A DNA stretch of 64,000 bases from JANMDU01 sp043777675 (GCA_043777675.1 JAYWHR010000067.1:1-64000), one strand, 5' to 3'; numbered from the stretch's first letter, positions 33,017 to 41,430 are shown. Made by a program: numbers and translations. Notes: generated by a model from the sequence alone, not told the origin.

Positions 33017-33619
33017 ATGTTGAGCATTACATCTTTTTCCTCTCAGATCAACGCCTTGGCAATGATTTCGACCTGTTTCATATTTAATGCATACGCGCAA
33101 GAAGCCAATGTTCTTGGTTTGCCAGCCATACCGCAAGCCAAGCCCGGTGCCGCAGTCGCTGCCCCTGGAAGTGCATCAAAGCCCACCAAACCCATTGATT
33201 CATCTCCTAATCGAGATGCATTAGCGGGCGAGATGAGCTTGCAGCATAGCGCGCTCAACGGCTTAGGTCGCCTAGTGATCACTACCAAAAGCGTCTTTAG
33301 CTCACAAGCTACACAAGGCAGCGCGATCGATGCAGCGCGTTTAGTACAGCGGGATCTCACCATTGCCTGTGGCAAGCAATGTAAGCCCGAAAAAATGGCA
33401 TCACCTAAGATTTTGCCCAGCGGTCAACTAGAGTTTGAGCTGGCGTTTCGCCCTCTCTACCAGCATTTAAATCAAGCGCAGTTCTTGGCAGCTTTACAGA
33501 GCAAACCTATCAATTTAACGCCTGTGCAACTCTCGGCGCCATCACAACCGGCATTGCCTGCCATAGTTTCTAGCGCTACGCCAAGTACTCAGGGCATCGT
33601 CAAGACAGCCACTCAATAA
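33017..33619 (+). CDS. Hypothetical exported protein
   Basis: I do not recognise this 200-residue protein. A signal peptide ends near FNAYAQEA. The mature protein has a Pro/Ala/Lys linker, a folded middle with a single CGKQC pair (LTIACGKQCKPEKM) and a Ser/Pro/Thr-rich C-terminus. It starts 58 bases after the previous hypothetical gene and could form an operon with it. It may be a small periplasmic binding or redox protein. Confidence 0.6.
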   Translation: MLSITSFSSQINALAMISTCFIFNAYAQEANVLGLPAIPQAKPGAAVAAPGSASKPTKPIDSSPNRDALAGEMSLQHSALNGLGRLVITTKSVFSSQATQGSAIDAARLVQRDLTIACGKQCKPEKMASPKILPSGQLEFELAFRPLYQHLNQAQFLAALQSKPINLTPVQLSAPSQPALPAIVSSATPSTQGIVKTATQ

Positions 33620-33627
33620 GTTGCAAA

Positions 33628-33924
33628 TTAAGCGCCTTTTTGATTCGTTTGACGCGTATCCATCTTAGCTTTCAGCGACGCTAGTAGGTCTGGCGGCAGC
33701 AAGCGTTGAGCAACCTTCATCAGAATCAGTGCCACTATTCCATCGTCAATCCAGCCGAGCACAGGCAAAAAATCGCTGACGAGATCGATCGGACTGATGA
33801 TGTAAAGCGCAGCGGCAAGTGCCACGAATTTGGCACTTACTGGTGTACGTGCATCACGCAACAGATGCCACATCAGTATGAGCTCTCTGCGGAATTTGCT
33901 AACTAACAAGCCCCATTTGAACAT
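33628..33924 (-). CDS. YkvA family (DUF1232) membrane protein
   Basis: This 98-residue protein starts at ATG 33924, preceded by AAGGAGG at nine bases. The DUF1232 signature is seen in TPVSAKFVALAAALYIISPIDLVSDFLPVLGWIDD, split here into its parts SPIDLVSDF and LGWIDDG. A hydrophobic helix and a charged tail suggest a small membrane-associated protein; the function of the family is not established. It is convergent with the hypothetical exported protein gene. Confidence 0.85.
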   Translation of the reverse strand: MFKWGLLVSKFRRELILMWHLLRDARTPVSAKFVALAAALYIISPIDLVSDFLPVLGWIDDGIVALILMKVAQRLLPPDLLASLKAKMDTRQTNQKGA

Positions 33925-34087
33925 GAAGTGACCCTCCTTTAAGTATTCAAACACATTTCACCAGAGTCGATAAACTCAAATGTAAATTTCTCTAACGCGA
34001 TACTCAGCTGCGCGATGACAAAACTTCGGAAGCACCAACACTTAGCGGCAGAGGCTACACTCTTCGATATATAAAAAATGTCCTTCT

Positions 34088-34891
34088 ATGCCAAGCAACC
34101 AATACGAAACATTCATGCGCCATGTGTTTGAGCATGGCGTGGCAAAAACAGATCGCACCGGCACCGGCACGCGCTCGGTCTTCGGCCATCAGATGCGCTT
34201 CAATCTTGCCGAGGGCTTTCCGTTAGTCACGACAAAAAAAGTGCATCTCAAATCCATCATCTTGGAGCTGCTTTGGTTCCTCCGGGGCGATGCCAATGCG
34301 AACTGGCTTAAAGAGCGCGGGGTGACGATTTGGAATGAATGGGCAGATAAAGAAACGGGCGATTTGGGCCCAGTGTACGGTGTGCAGTGGCGATCATGGC
34401 CCACGCCTGATGGCGGGCATATTGATCAGATTGCGCAGGTGGTCGATCAGCTCCAGACCAATCCAGATTCGCGCCGCATCATTGTGAGCGCCTGGAATGT
34501 GGCCGATTTGCCTAAGATGGCGCTCATGCCCTGCCATGCTTTCTTTCAGTTTTACGTGGCCGAAGGCCGGCTCTCCTGCCAACTCTACCAACGCAGCGCC
34601 GACATCTTCCTCGGCGTCCCCTTCAACATCGCCAGCTACGCCCTGCTCACCCACATGCTAGCGCAGCAATGCAATCTGGAAGTCGGCGATTTTGTGTGGA
34701 CGGGCGGTGATTGCCATATTTACAGTAATCACCATGAGCAAGTCCAAACGCAACTCGGTCGAGAGCCTTTTGCTTACCCACAACTCATGATCAAACGCAA
34801 ACCTGCCTCGATCTTTGACTACGAGTACGAAGATTTTGAAGTGGTGAATTACCAGCACCATGCGGCGATCAAAGCGCCGGTTGCGGTGTAA
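34088..34891 (+). CDS. thyA: Thymidylate synthase
   Basis: The enzyme makes dTMP from dUMP using methylene-tetrahydrofolate. At 267 residues it is near the usual 264. Conserved blocks include TDRTGTGTRSVFG, the nucleophile Cys in LMPCHAFFQFYV, the dUMP site in YQRSADIFLGVPFNIASYALL and GGDCHIYSNH. folA follows six bases after its stop, a common pairing because thymidylate synthesis yields dihydrofolate. Confidence 0.97.
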   Translation: MPSNQYETFMRHVFEHGVAKTDRTGTGTRSVFGHQMRFNLAEGFPLVTTKKVHLKSIILELLWFLRGDANANWLKERGVTIWNEWADKETGDLGPVYGVQWRSWPTPDGGHIDQIAQVVDQLQTNPDSRRIIVSAWNVADLPKMALMPCHAFFQFYVAEGRLSCQLYQRSADIFLGVPFNIASYALLTHMLAQQCNLEVGDFVWTGGDCHIYSNHHEQVQTQLGREPFAYPQLMIKRKPASIFDYEYEDFEVVNYQHHAAIKAPVAV

Positions 34892-34897
34892 CGCTGC

Positions 34898-35401
34898 ATG
34901 AAAATCAACCTCATCTGGGCGCAAGCCAAGGATCGCGTGATTGGCAAAAACGGCAAGATGCCTTGGCATTTGCCGGAAGATCTTGCGCATTTCAAGCGCA
35001 CGACGCTGGGGCATCCGGTGATCATGGGGCGCAAGACTTGGGACAGCCTGCCTTTGAGATTCAGGCCGCTGCCGGGGCGGATGAATGTGGTGATCTCTTC
35101 AGACGCTCCAACCCGTGAAAATTTAAGCAAAATCGGCACTTCGCCGGCACAGAACCTGCGCGAGGCGCTATTGATTTGTGAGCAAATGGGCAGCAACGAG
35201 GTGTGGGTGATCGGCGGTGCGCAGATCTATGCGCAGGCGCTGCCGCTGGCTCACAAACTGGTCGTCACGGAGATTGATGGCGTGTTTGAAGGCGATGCGT
35301 TTGCGCCGCCAATAGATACGCGGTGGCGCGAAGCTGGCCGCGAACAGATGACTGCTGCCAGTGGCTTGAAGCTGGATTTTGTGACCTATCTGCGCACTTA
35401 A
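34898..35401 (+). CDS. folA: Dihydrofolate reductase
   Basis: The enzyme reduces dihydrofolate to tetrahydrofolate with NADPH. It has 167 residues. Motifs include INLIWAQAKDRVIGKNGKMPW, the folate-binding WHLPEDLAHFK with Asp/Glu at the active site, PVIMGRKTWDSLP, and EVWVIGGAQIYAQALPLA with TEID. Between VISSDAPTRE and CEQMGSNEVW the sequence comes from repeat copy J, so this surface helix-loop segment (NLSKIGTSPAQNLREALLI) probably differs from relatives. It is coupled with thyA. Confidence 0.96.
   Translation: MKINLIWAQAKDRVIGKNGKMPWHLPEDLAHFKRTTLGHPVIMGRKTWDSLPLRFRPLPGRMNVVISSDAPTRENLSKIGTSPAQNLREALLICEQMGSNEVWVIGGAQIYAQALPLAHKLVVTEIDGVFEGDAFAPPIDTRWREAGREQMTAASGLKLDFVTYLRT
35141..35172 (-). 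repeat. Interspersed palindromic repeat, copy J (inside folA)
   Basis: The plus strand reads TCGCCGGCACAGAACCTGCG then CGAGGCGCTATT. Its similarity to copy F (18469-18526), also read in the same frame, extends upstream to about 35114, with matching tracts TGAAAATTTAAGCAAAA against TGAAAATTCAAGTAAAA. It is in-frame in folA with no stop. Confidence 0.8.
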
Positions 35402-35427
35402 TATCATCATCATTCACTATCAATACA

Positions 35428-35458
35428 ATAGCAGCTTGCGCATATTCTATGCCGGCTA
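35428..35458 (+). repeat. Interspersed palindromic repeat, copy K (intergenic)
   Basis: ATAGCAGCTTGCGCATATTC then TATGCCGGCTA, the consensus form. It lies between the folA stop (35401) and the xth start (35479), in the same orientation as both genes. Confidence 0.85.
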
Positions 35459-35478
35459 CACACTGAAAACATGCTCAA

Positions 35479-36285
35479 ATGACTCTGAAAATCGCTACTT
35501 GGAACGTCAACTCCCTCAACATCCGCGCTAACCAAGTGCTCGATTGGCTCGCCGCGCAACCCGAAGGCGAGAAGATCGATGCGCTGGGTTTGCAAGAGCT
35601 GAAGATGACGGATGAGAAGTTTCCGCACGCAGATTTTGAAGCGGCAGGCTACAGCTCACAAGCTTTCGGCCAGAAAACCTACAACGGCGTGGCTTGGCTC
35701 ACGCGAAATGACGCTGTGAGCTCGGTGAGCGATGTACAAAAAAACATTCCCGGTTTCGATGACGAGCAAAGCAGGATCATTGCAGCCACGCTCCAAACGA
35801 AGCTGGGCAGCGTGCGCGTGATTAACGGCTATTTTGTCAATGGCGAAGCGCCGAGCAGCGATAAATTCAAGTACAAAATGCGCTGGCTCAAAGCTTTGCG
35901 CGAATGGCTAACAAGCGAGCTGGCCGTTCATCCTCAGCTGGTACTCGTAGGCGATTTCAACATCACGCTTGACGACCGGGACACACACGATCCCGTTGGC
36001 TTGAAGGAAGCGATTCACCACACCGAAGCTGAACGAGATCAGCTCAAACACATCCTTGCGCTGGGTTTGACGGACGGCTTCCGTATGTTTGAGCAAGCCC
36101 CAAAGATCTACAGTTGGTGGGATTACCGCGATCTAGCTTTCCGCCGCAACAAGGGCTTGCGGATCGATTACACACTGGTCAGCGATGCGCTAAAACCCAA
36201 AGTGCAGAGCTGCATCATTGATAAAGCGCCCCGCAAGAATGAACGGCCGTCGGATCATACGCCGGTGGTTTGCACGATGGCTTAA
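35479..36285 (+). CDS. xth: Exodeoxyribonuclease III
   Basis: The apurinic/apyrimidinic endonuclease and 3' exonuclease of base-excision repair. It has 268 residues. Family motifs: LKIATWNVNSLNIRANQVLDW, LGLQELKMTDEKFP (metal Glu), VINGYFVNGEAP, VLVGDFNITLDDRD (catalytic Asp and Asn) and RPSDHTPVV (His). Its stop overlaps the def stop by four bases on opposite strands. Confidence 0.95.
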   Translation: MTLKIATWNVNSLNIRANQVLDWLAAQPEGEKIDALGLQELKMTDEKFPHADFEAAGYSSQAFGQKTYNGVAWLTRNDAVSSVSDVQKNIPGFDDEQSRIIAATLQTKLGSVRVINGYFVNGEAPSSDKFKYKMRWLKALREWLTSELAVHPQLVLVGDFNITLDDRDTHDPVGLKEAIHHTEAERDQLKHILALGLTDGFRMFEQAPKIYSWWDYRDLAFRRNKGLRIDYTLVSDALKPKVQSCIIDKAPRKNERPSDHTPVVCTMA

Positions 36286-36908
36286 TCGTCTTGCGCTGCG
36301 TCAAGCTCAGGAAAGATCACCTCTGTGAACCCAAAGCGGGAGAAATCTTTGATCCGCATCGGGTAAAGAATCCCGTGCAAATGATCACACTCATGCTGCA
36401 CAACCCGCGCATGAAAGCCATCTACCGTGCGATCTATCGCTGCGCCGAGTTCATCAAAGCCTTGATAGCGAATTTTGGCGAATCGCTGCACGGCTCCGCG
36501 CAGGCCAGGCACACTGAGGCAGCCCTCCCAGCCGTCTTCCATGTCCTCTGCATTGGCTTGGTAGTTCAAATCAAATGCTATTGAATTTGTAGCACCTAGC
36601 GCATATTCTAAGCCGGCTACCTGCTGCTTTACACCTAATATTGGAGTAATAACTGGGTTAATCAGCACCGTGCGCGGCACGGGCGGCGCATCGGGGTAGC
36701 GCGGGTTAATCTGGCCGCTGCCAAAAATGACAAGTTGCAAATCTACGCCGATTTGCGGAGCTGCTAAGCCCGCGCCATTGGCAGCAGCCATCGTTTCTTG
36801 CATATCTAGCAGCAGCGCATGCAACTGCGGTGTGTTGAACTGTCTCACAGGCTGCGCAATACGCAGCAAGCGAGGGTCACCCATTTTGAGAATTTCGCGG
36901 ATTGCCAT
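36282..36908 (-). CDS. def: Peptide deformylase
   Basis: The metalloenzyme removes the formyl group from nascent proteins. It has 208 residues, longer than the usual 168-180. The three signatures are GAGLAAPQIGVDLQ, GWEGCLSVPGLRG (metal Cys) and QHECDHLHGILYP (HExxH). Between VINPVITPI and DMEDGWEGC there is an extra segment of about 28 residues that copy L of the repeat encodes. The insertion is in an exposed loop just before the EGCLS motif, so activity may survive. It precedes the globin and Trp-rich genes on the minus strand. Confidence 0.95.
   Translation of the reverse strand: MAIREILKMGDPRLLRIAQPVRQFNTPQLHALLLDMQETMAAANGAGLAAPQIGVDLQLVIFGSGQINPRYPDAPPVPRTVLINPVITPILGVKQQVAGLEYALGATNSIAFDLNYQANAEDMEDGWEGCLSVPGLRGAVQRFAKIRYQGFDELGAAIDRTVDGFHARVVQHECDHLHGILYPMRIKDFSRFGFTEVIFPELDAAQDD
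36590..36620 (+). repeat. Interspersed palindromic repeat, copy L (inside def)
   Basis: The plus strand reads TAGCACCTAGCGCATATTCT then AAGCCGGCTAC. It is antisense in def and translated as VAGLEYALGATNS in a segment that other deformylases lack. It retains an open frame without stop. Confidence 0.85.
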
Positions 36909-36914
36909 AAGGAA

Positions 36915-37325
36915 TTACTGAGCAACGCCTTGATTGCGCATCCAATCAGCCGTTTGGAAAAAGCTCTCGCGCAGGCGAGCACGCAAGTCCTCAGGCACGG
37001 CCATCTCGCCCATGGCTCTATCCATGCAAGCGAGCCATTCATCGCGTTCTTGAATACCGATGGGCACATGCATATGCCGAGCACGCAGGCGCGGATGCCC
37101 AAATTTTTCTGTGTAATACTGCGGCCCGCCCAGCCAGCCGCAGAGAAACCAAAAAGTACGCTCGCGGGCATTCTCCAAAGATGGCCCATGCACTTGGCGC
37201 AGCCGGGCAAACTCGGGCTGCAGATCCATCAAATCGTAAAAGCGCTCCACCAGAGCCTTCACGCGATCTTCGCCGCCAATCCATTCAAAAGGCGTTGCAA
37301 AGGCGGGTTTTTCCTGAATTTGCAT
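36915..37325 (-). CDS. Group II truncated haemoglobin
   Basis: This 136-residue protein of the truncated globin family starts at ATG 37325. Its blocks are PFEWIGGEDRVKALVERFYDLMDL, split in parts as GGEDRVKALVERFYD, ENARERTFWFLCGWLGGPQYY, the proximal-His region RLRARHMHVPIG and the Trp of position G8 in ERDEWLACMDRAM. These are hallmarks of trHbO-type proteins that bind O2 or NO. It is just after the small Trp-rich gene (two bases) and before def (6 bases), a probable operon. Confidence 0.9.
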   Translation of the reverse strand: MQIQEKPAFATPFEWIGGEDRVKALVERFYDLMDLQPEFARLRQVHGPSLENARERTFWFLCGWLGGPQYYTEKFGHPRLRARHMHVPIGIQERDEWLACMDRAMGEMAVPEDLRARLRESFFQTADWMRNQGVAQ

Positions 37326-37326
37326 A

Positions 37327-37578
37327 CTACTTGCGCTTCGTACCGAGGCCAAGAGCCTCGCGATTTTTCGCCAGACGATCAGCTTTACGCTTGTCCATTT
37401 TGTCCATTGCCCTCTTCTTGGTGTATCCCGAAGCATCGGCCCAAGCCCACCAGACCACCGCCAAAACGAAAGGTGCGGCAAACCACATCCAATCTTCACT
37501 CCATTGCCACCGACCCACCGGGCCAACCTCTAAGTGCTTAAGCAACAACAAAATAACACCCACGCCAAGAAAATACAT
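37327..37578 (-). CDS. Small Trp-rich membrane protein (TIGR04438-type)
   Basis: This 83-residue protein starts at ATG 37578, preceded by AGGAG. Two hydrophobic segments flank a Trp-rich centre (RWQWSEDWMWFAAPFV, then VVWWAWADASGY), followed by a charged Lys/Arg tail (MDKMDKRKADRLAKNRE). The family is a Burkholderiales small inner membrane protein of unknown function. It is operonic with the globin and def genes. Confidence 0.85.
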   Translation of the reverse strand: MYFLGVGVILLLLKHLEVGPVGRWQWSEDWMWFAAPFVLAVVWWAWADASGYTKKRAMDKMDKRKADRLAKNREALGLGTKRK

Positions 37579-37777
37579 ATCTGCTCCTTGCGCTGCCATA
37601 TGTGCAGCATTGACTAAATTTTAAGCACTCGGGACACGATTCGCGCCGTCTTAGTTCGTTTGTTGGCGTTTAAGCCCACCCTGCAACCGACTGTCAACCC
37701 TTTTGCCTAAAATCACGTTAACAGCAGTGTATTGCAATAAAGGCTCGACCCCGAGCCCAGCTCTTTGAAGGAAGACA

Positions 37778-38104
37778 ATGAAAATCCGTTTGATCACACT
37801 CTTTTCTGCCGCTACATTGCTTGCATCTGTGCAAGTGCCTGCTTTTGCAGACCAAGCGCTGGCCACCTCCAAGAATTGCATGGCTTGCCACGCAGCTGAC
37901 AAAAAAATGGTGGGCCCGAGCTACAAAGATGTAGCAGCCAAATACGCCTCAGACAAAGATGCAGTGAAGATGCTGGCAGAGAAAATCCAAAAAGGTAGCA
38001 CTCCCGGCAAAGGCAACTGGGGCCCCGTGCCTATGCCAGCGAATCCTCAGGTGAGCGAAGCAGAAGCTGCGAAGCTGGCCGCGTGGGTGATGACAGTCAA
38101 GTAA
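37778..38104 (+). CDS. Cytochrome c class I (c-551/c8-like)
   Basis: This 108-residue periplasmic electron carrier has a 24-residue signal peptide ending VPAFADQ. The heme motif CMACH follows in TSKNCMACHAADKKMVGPSYKDVA, and the distal Met ligand is in GPVPMPANPQVSEAEAAKL. It resembles c-551-type carriers used in respiration or denitrification. A bidirectional terminator follows at 38123-38150. Confidence 0.93.
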   Translation: MKIRLITLFSAATLLASVQVPAFADQALATSKNCMACHAADKKMVGPSYKDVAAKYASDKDAVKMLAEKIQKGSTPGKGNWGPVPMPANPQVSEAEAAKLAAWVMTVK

Positions 38105-38122
38105 TTGCAGCTTGCGCCAAAT

Positions 38123-38150
38123 AAAAAAGCCACCCGAGGGTGGCTTTTTT
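38123..38150 (+). terminator. Bidirectional terminator between cytochrome c and tRNA-Ser
   Basis: AAAAAAGCCACCC and its reverse complement GGGTGGCTTTTTT surround a short loop. It can end the cytochrome gene on the plus strand and the tRNA-Ser gene on the minus strand. Confidence 0.9.
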
Positions 38151-38155
38151 ATTGC

Positions 38156-38245
38156 TGGCGGAGAGGGCGGGATTCGAACCCGCGGAAAGTTTGACCCTTC
38201 GCACGCTTTCCAGGCGTGTGACTTAAACCGCTCATCCACCTCTCC
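38156..38245 (-). tRNA. tRNA-Ser (anticodon GGA)
   Basis: A 90-base type II tRNA on the minus strand with CCA encoded. The anticodon loop CTGGAAA lies between ACGC and GCGT pairs and gives GGA. The T arm GCGGGTTCGAATCCCGC is typical. Confidence 0.95.
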
Positions 38246-38325
38246 TGAAAGCGGTGCGATTATTCAAGTTGTATTGTAATGCACGGCGATAATACAAACT
38301 GTTGATCTATAGAAGGATTTTTTTG

Positions 38326-39408
38326 ATGCCTCGTGTTCATAATTTCAGTGCCGGCCCGGCGATGCTGCCGCAAGAAGTGTTGCAGCAAGCCGCTGAGGAG
38401 ATGCTCGATTGGCAGGGCAGCGGGATGAGCGTCATGGAGATGAGCCACCGTGGGCCTGAATTCATTGGAATTTATGAGCGGGCGGTGGCGGATTTGCGTT
38501 CCTTACTGGCCATTCCTGAGAATTACAAAATCATCTTTCTGCAAGGCGGCGGATTGGGCGAGAACGCGATTGTGCCGATGAACATGTTGCGCGGGAAAAG
38601 TGAGATTGACTTTGTGGTGTCGGGCACTTGGAGCGAAAAATCGGCGCAGGAAGCGGCCAAATTTGCCAAGGTGAATATTGCGGCATCTTCCAAGGCAGAC
38701 GGTTTTACGCATATTCCTGATGTGACAAGCTGGAAATTAGATAGCCAAGCGGCTTACGTGCATATTTGCCAAAACGAGACGATCGATGGCGTGGAATTCC
38801 AAGGTGCCCCTGATATCGGTGATCAGATCTTGGTGAGCGATGTGTCTTCGATGATTCTCTCGCGTCCGATGGATGTGTCCAGATACGGCCTGATCTTTGG
38901 TGGGGCGCAAAAAAATATTGGCCCCGCGGGGTTGACGATTGTGATCGTGCGCGAGGATTTGCTGGGTGGGGCGCTGCCCTACACGCCCGATGTCTTCAAT
39001 TACGCGGTGCAAAGCAAAGCGGATTCGATGTACAACACGCCGCCAACGTATTCGATTTATATTGCAGGTTTGGTATTTGAATGGCTGAAAAAGCGCGGTG
39101 GCCTGGCAGCGATGCAAGTGCATAACGAAGCCAAAGCCGCCCTGCTCTATAACGCGCTGGATGCGTCAAGCTTTTACACAACCAAGGTGCAAAAAGCCTT
39201 CCGTTCACGGATGAACGTGCCTTTCTTTCTGCCAGATGAGAAGCTTTACGCGCCTTTTTTAAAAGGCGCAGATGAGCGCGGCCTATTGCAGCTTAAAGGT
39301 CATCGCAGCGTGGGCGGGCTGAGGGCGAGTATTTACAACGCGATGCCCTTTGATGGCGTACAAGCTTTGGTCAACTATCTGGTGGAATTTGAAAAATCTC
39401 ATGGCTGA
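38326..39408 (+). CDS. serC: Phosphoserine aminotransferase
   Basis: This PLP enzyme makes 3-phosphoserine in the serine pathway and takes part in pyridoxine synthesis. It has 360 residues from the ATG at 38326, preceded by AAGGA. Signatures are FSAGPAMLP, the Gly-rich region in FLQGGGLGENA, and the PLP Lys in FGGAQKNIGPAG. The final codons overlap trpF by eight bases, so serine supply and the trp genes are on one transcript; serine is the final co-substrate of TrpB. Confidence 0.96.
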   Translation: MPRVHNFSAGPAMLPQEVLQQAAEEMLDWQGSGMSVMEMSHRGPEFIGIYERAVADLRSLLAIPENYKIIFLQGGGLGENAIVPMNMLRGKSEIDFVVSGTWSEKSAQEAAKFAKVNIAASSKADGFTHIPDVTSWKLDSQAAYVHICQNETIDGVEFQGAPDIGDQILVSDVSSMILSRPMDVSRYGLIFGGAQKNIGPAGLTIVIVREDLLGGALPYTPDVFNYAVQSKADSMYNTPPTYSIYIAGLVFEWLKKRGGLAAMQVHNEAKAALLYNALDASSFYTTKVQKAFRSRMNVPFFLPDEKLYAPFLKGADERGLLQLKGHRSVGGLRASIYNAMPFDGVQALVNYLVEFEKSHG

Positions 39409-40129
39409 TGCCGCTTTGAATTCCTTTCACCGCACTCGTATCAAAATTTGCGGTCTGACTCGTGAGGCGGATGTAGACGCTGCCGTGCAAGCCGGTGCGG
39501 ATGCGATTGGCTTTGTGCTGTATGCCAAAAGCCCACGCGCTGTGAGCTATGCGCGGGCCTGTGAGCTGGCGCGCCGCCTGCCAACATTCGTCACACCCGT
39601 GCTCTTGTATGTGAATGAAGATACTCCTAATTTAATAGCACTCCACGCAATAAATACGCCGGCTACACCTCGTTTTTTGCTCCAATTTCATGGTGATGAG
39701 AGCCCTGAGCAATGTGCAGCGGCTCAAATGCCCTTCATGCGCGCTGCACGTATTCCGCTCGGTGGCGAGGCTGGCTTCAACTTGGTAGAATTCTGCAACC
39801 ACTACCACCAAGCGCAGGCTGTTTTGGTGGATGCGCACATAGAAGGTTATGGCGGTGGTGGCAAGACTTTTGATTGGACGGCAATTCAGTGGTCACATCC
39901 ACAAATAAACGCAAGCTCTCGGATCGTTTTGTCTGGTGGGCTCTCAACAGCAAACATCGCCGCTGCAATTAGTCACGTGCGGCCTTGGGCCGTGGATGTG
40001 AGCTCGGGTGTTGAGGAGGACGATCCCCAAGGTGGGACATTCAAAGGCCTCAAATGCCCGAAAAAAATCAATCAGTTCATCGCAGCAGTGCGCTTAGCGG
40101 ATGAACGCATTTCAAAGTCTATAAAGTGA
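39401..40129 (+). CDS. trpF: Phosphoribosylanthranilate isomerase
   Basis: The enzyme isomerises phosphoribosylanthranilate in tryptophan synthesis. It has 242 residues from ATG 39401 in the serC 3' end. Motifs: RTRIKICGLTREADVDA (catalytic Cys), ADAIGFVLYAKSPRAVS, LQFHGDESPE, VLVDAHIEGYGGGGKTFDW (acid Asp) and VDVSSGVEEDDPQGG. Between LYVNEDTPN and LLQFHGDE the segment LIALHAINTPATPRF is from repeat copy M; the helix between these strands is about four residues longer than usual. Confidence 0.95.
   Translation: MADAALNSFHRTRIKICGLTREADVDAAVQAGADAIGFVLYAKSPRAVSYARACELARRLPTFVTPVLLYVNEDTPNLIALHAINTPATPRFLLQFHGDESPEQCAAAQMPFMRAARIPLGGEAGFNLVEFCNHYHQAQAVLVDAHIEGYGGGGKTFDWTAIQWSHPQINASSRIVLSGGLSTANIAAAISHVRPWAVDVSSGVEEDDPQGGTFKGLKCPKKINQFIAAVRLADERISKSIK
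39635..39665 (+). repeat. Interspersed palindromic repeat, copy M (inside trpF)
   Basis: AATAGCACTCCACGCAATAA then ATACGCCGGCTA. Sense in trpF, read as IALHAINTPAT. Same reading frame as copies C and I. Confidence 0.85.
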
Positions 40130-41430
40130 AACCTTACGATTTACCTGATGCGAAACGCTACGAGTTTCCCGACGAAAACGGCCATTTCGGCAAATACGGC
40201 GGCAATTTCGTGTCTGAAACTCTCTCTCACGCGATTGAAGAGCTGAAAGAGGCCTACGCCCATTACCAAAACGATCCTGAATTCATGCGTGAATTCAACT
40301 ATGAACTGGCGCATTTCGTTGGCAGGCCCTCCCCGATCTATCACGCAGCAAGGATGAGCCGTGAGATGGGCGGAGCGCAGATTTATTTGAAGCGCGAAGA
40401 TTTGAATCACACCGGCGCGCACAAGATCAACAATACGATTGGGCAAGCCTTGCTCGCCAAGCGTATGGGTAAACCCCGCGTGATTGCCGAGACGGGCGCG
40501 GGCCAACATGGCGTGGCCACGGCCACGATTTGCGCGCGCTACGGGCTGGAATGCGTGGTGTACATGGGCAGCGTCGATGTGAAGCGCCAGTCGCCCAACG
40601 TGTATCGCATGAATTTGCTGGGCGCAACTGTGATCCCCGTTGAATCGGGCAGCAAGACTCTGAAAGACGCGCTCAACGAAGCCATGCGTGATTGGGTGGC
40701 GAATGTGGATAACACTTTTTACATCATCGGTACGGTCGCCGGGCCGCATCCTTACCCGATGATGGTGCGCGATTTTCAAAGCATCATTGGCAAGGAATGC
40801 ATCGACCAGATGCCCAAGCATTTAGGTGGTGACAAGCAACCCGATGCCGTGATTGCCTGCGTGGGCGGTGGTAGCAATGCGATGGGGATTTTTCATCCGT
40901 ATATTCCATTTGAAAACACACGCTTGATCGGCGTAGAAGCCGCTGGCGAAGGTTTGGATTCAGGCAAGCACAGCGCCTCTATCCAGCGCGGCCAGCCAGG
41001 CGTGTTGCACGGCAACCGCACCTACGTGCTGCAAGACGATAACGGCCAAATCATCGAAACGCATTCCATCAGCGCCGGCTTGGATTACCCCGGCGTGGGC
41101 CCTGAGCATGCTTGGTTGTCGGATACGCGACGTGCCGAATACGTCGGCATTACGGACAAAGAAGCACTCGACGCCTTCCATTACCTGTGCCGCACTGAAG
41201 GCATCATTGCCGCACTGGAGTCAAGCCATGCTGTTGCGTATGCGATGAAGATGGCGAAAACGATGCGTGCAGATCAATCCATCTTGGTCAATCTCTCAGG
41301 GCGTGGTGATAAAGATATTGGTACAGTGGCTGACCTGTCGGGCGCTGATTTCTATTGCAGGCCGTCTTGCCGAGGAGAATCGGTCAAGGGCGGAGCAACG
41401 AACTCTGGTGTTGTGGAGTTCAAGCGATGA
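40126..41430 (+). CDS. trpB: Tryptophan synthase beta chain
   Basis: The PLP-dependent subunit condenses indole with serine. It has 434 residues from a GTG overlapping the trpF stop. It contains GRPSPIYHAARMS, the PLP Lys in HTGAHKINNTIGQ, GAGQHGVATAT, the phosphate-binding CVGGGSNAMGIF and the Glu in VGVEAAGEGLDSG. A longer N-terminus than the Escherichia coli subunit is common in this order. It is coupled to trpA by ATGA. Confidence 0.97.
   Translation: MKPYDLPDAKRYEFPDENGHFGKYGGNFVSETLSHAIEELKEAYAHYQNDPEFMREFNYELAHFVGRPSPIYHAARMSREMGGAQIYLKREDLNHTGAHKINNTIGQALLAKRMGKPRVIAETGAGQHGVATATICARYGLECVVYMGSVDVKRQSPNVYRMNLLGATVIPVESGSKTLKDALNEAMRDWVANVDNTFYIIGTVAGPHPYPMMVRDFQSIIGKECIDQMPKHLGGDKQPDAVIACVGGGSNAMGIFHPYIPFENTRLIGVEAAGEGLDSGKHSASIQRGQPGVLHGNRTYVLQDDNGQIIETHSISAGLDYPGVGPEHAWLSDTRRAEYVGITDKEALDAFHYLCRTEGIIAALESSHAVAYAMKMAKTMRADQSILVNLSGRGDKDIGTVADLSGADFYCRPSCRGESVKGGATNSGVVEFKR

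Noticed and set aside
36819..37541. Long plus-strand open frame opposite the globin and Trp-rich genes
   Set aside because: Shadow of two well supported minus-strand genes; no family resemblance.
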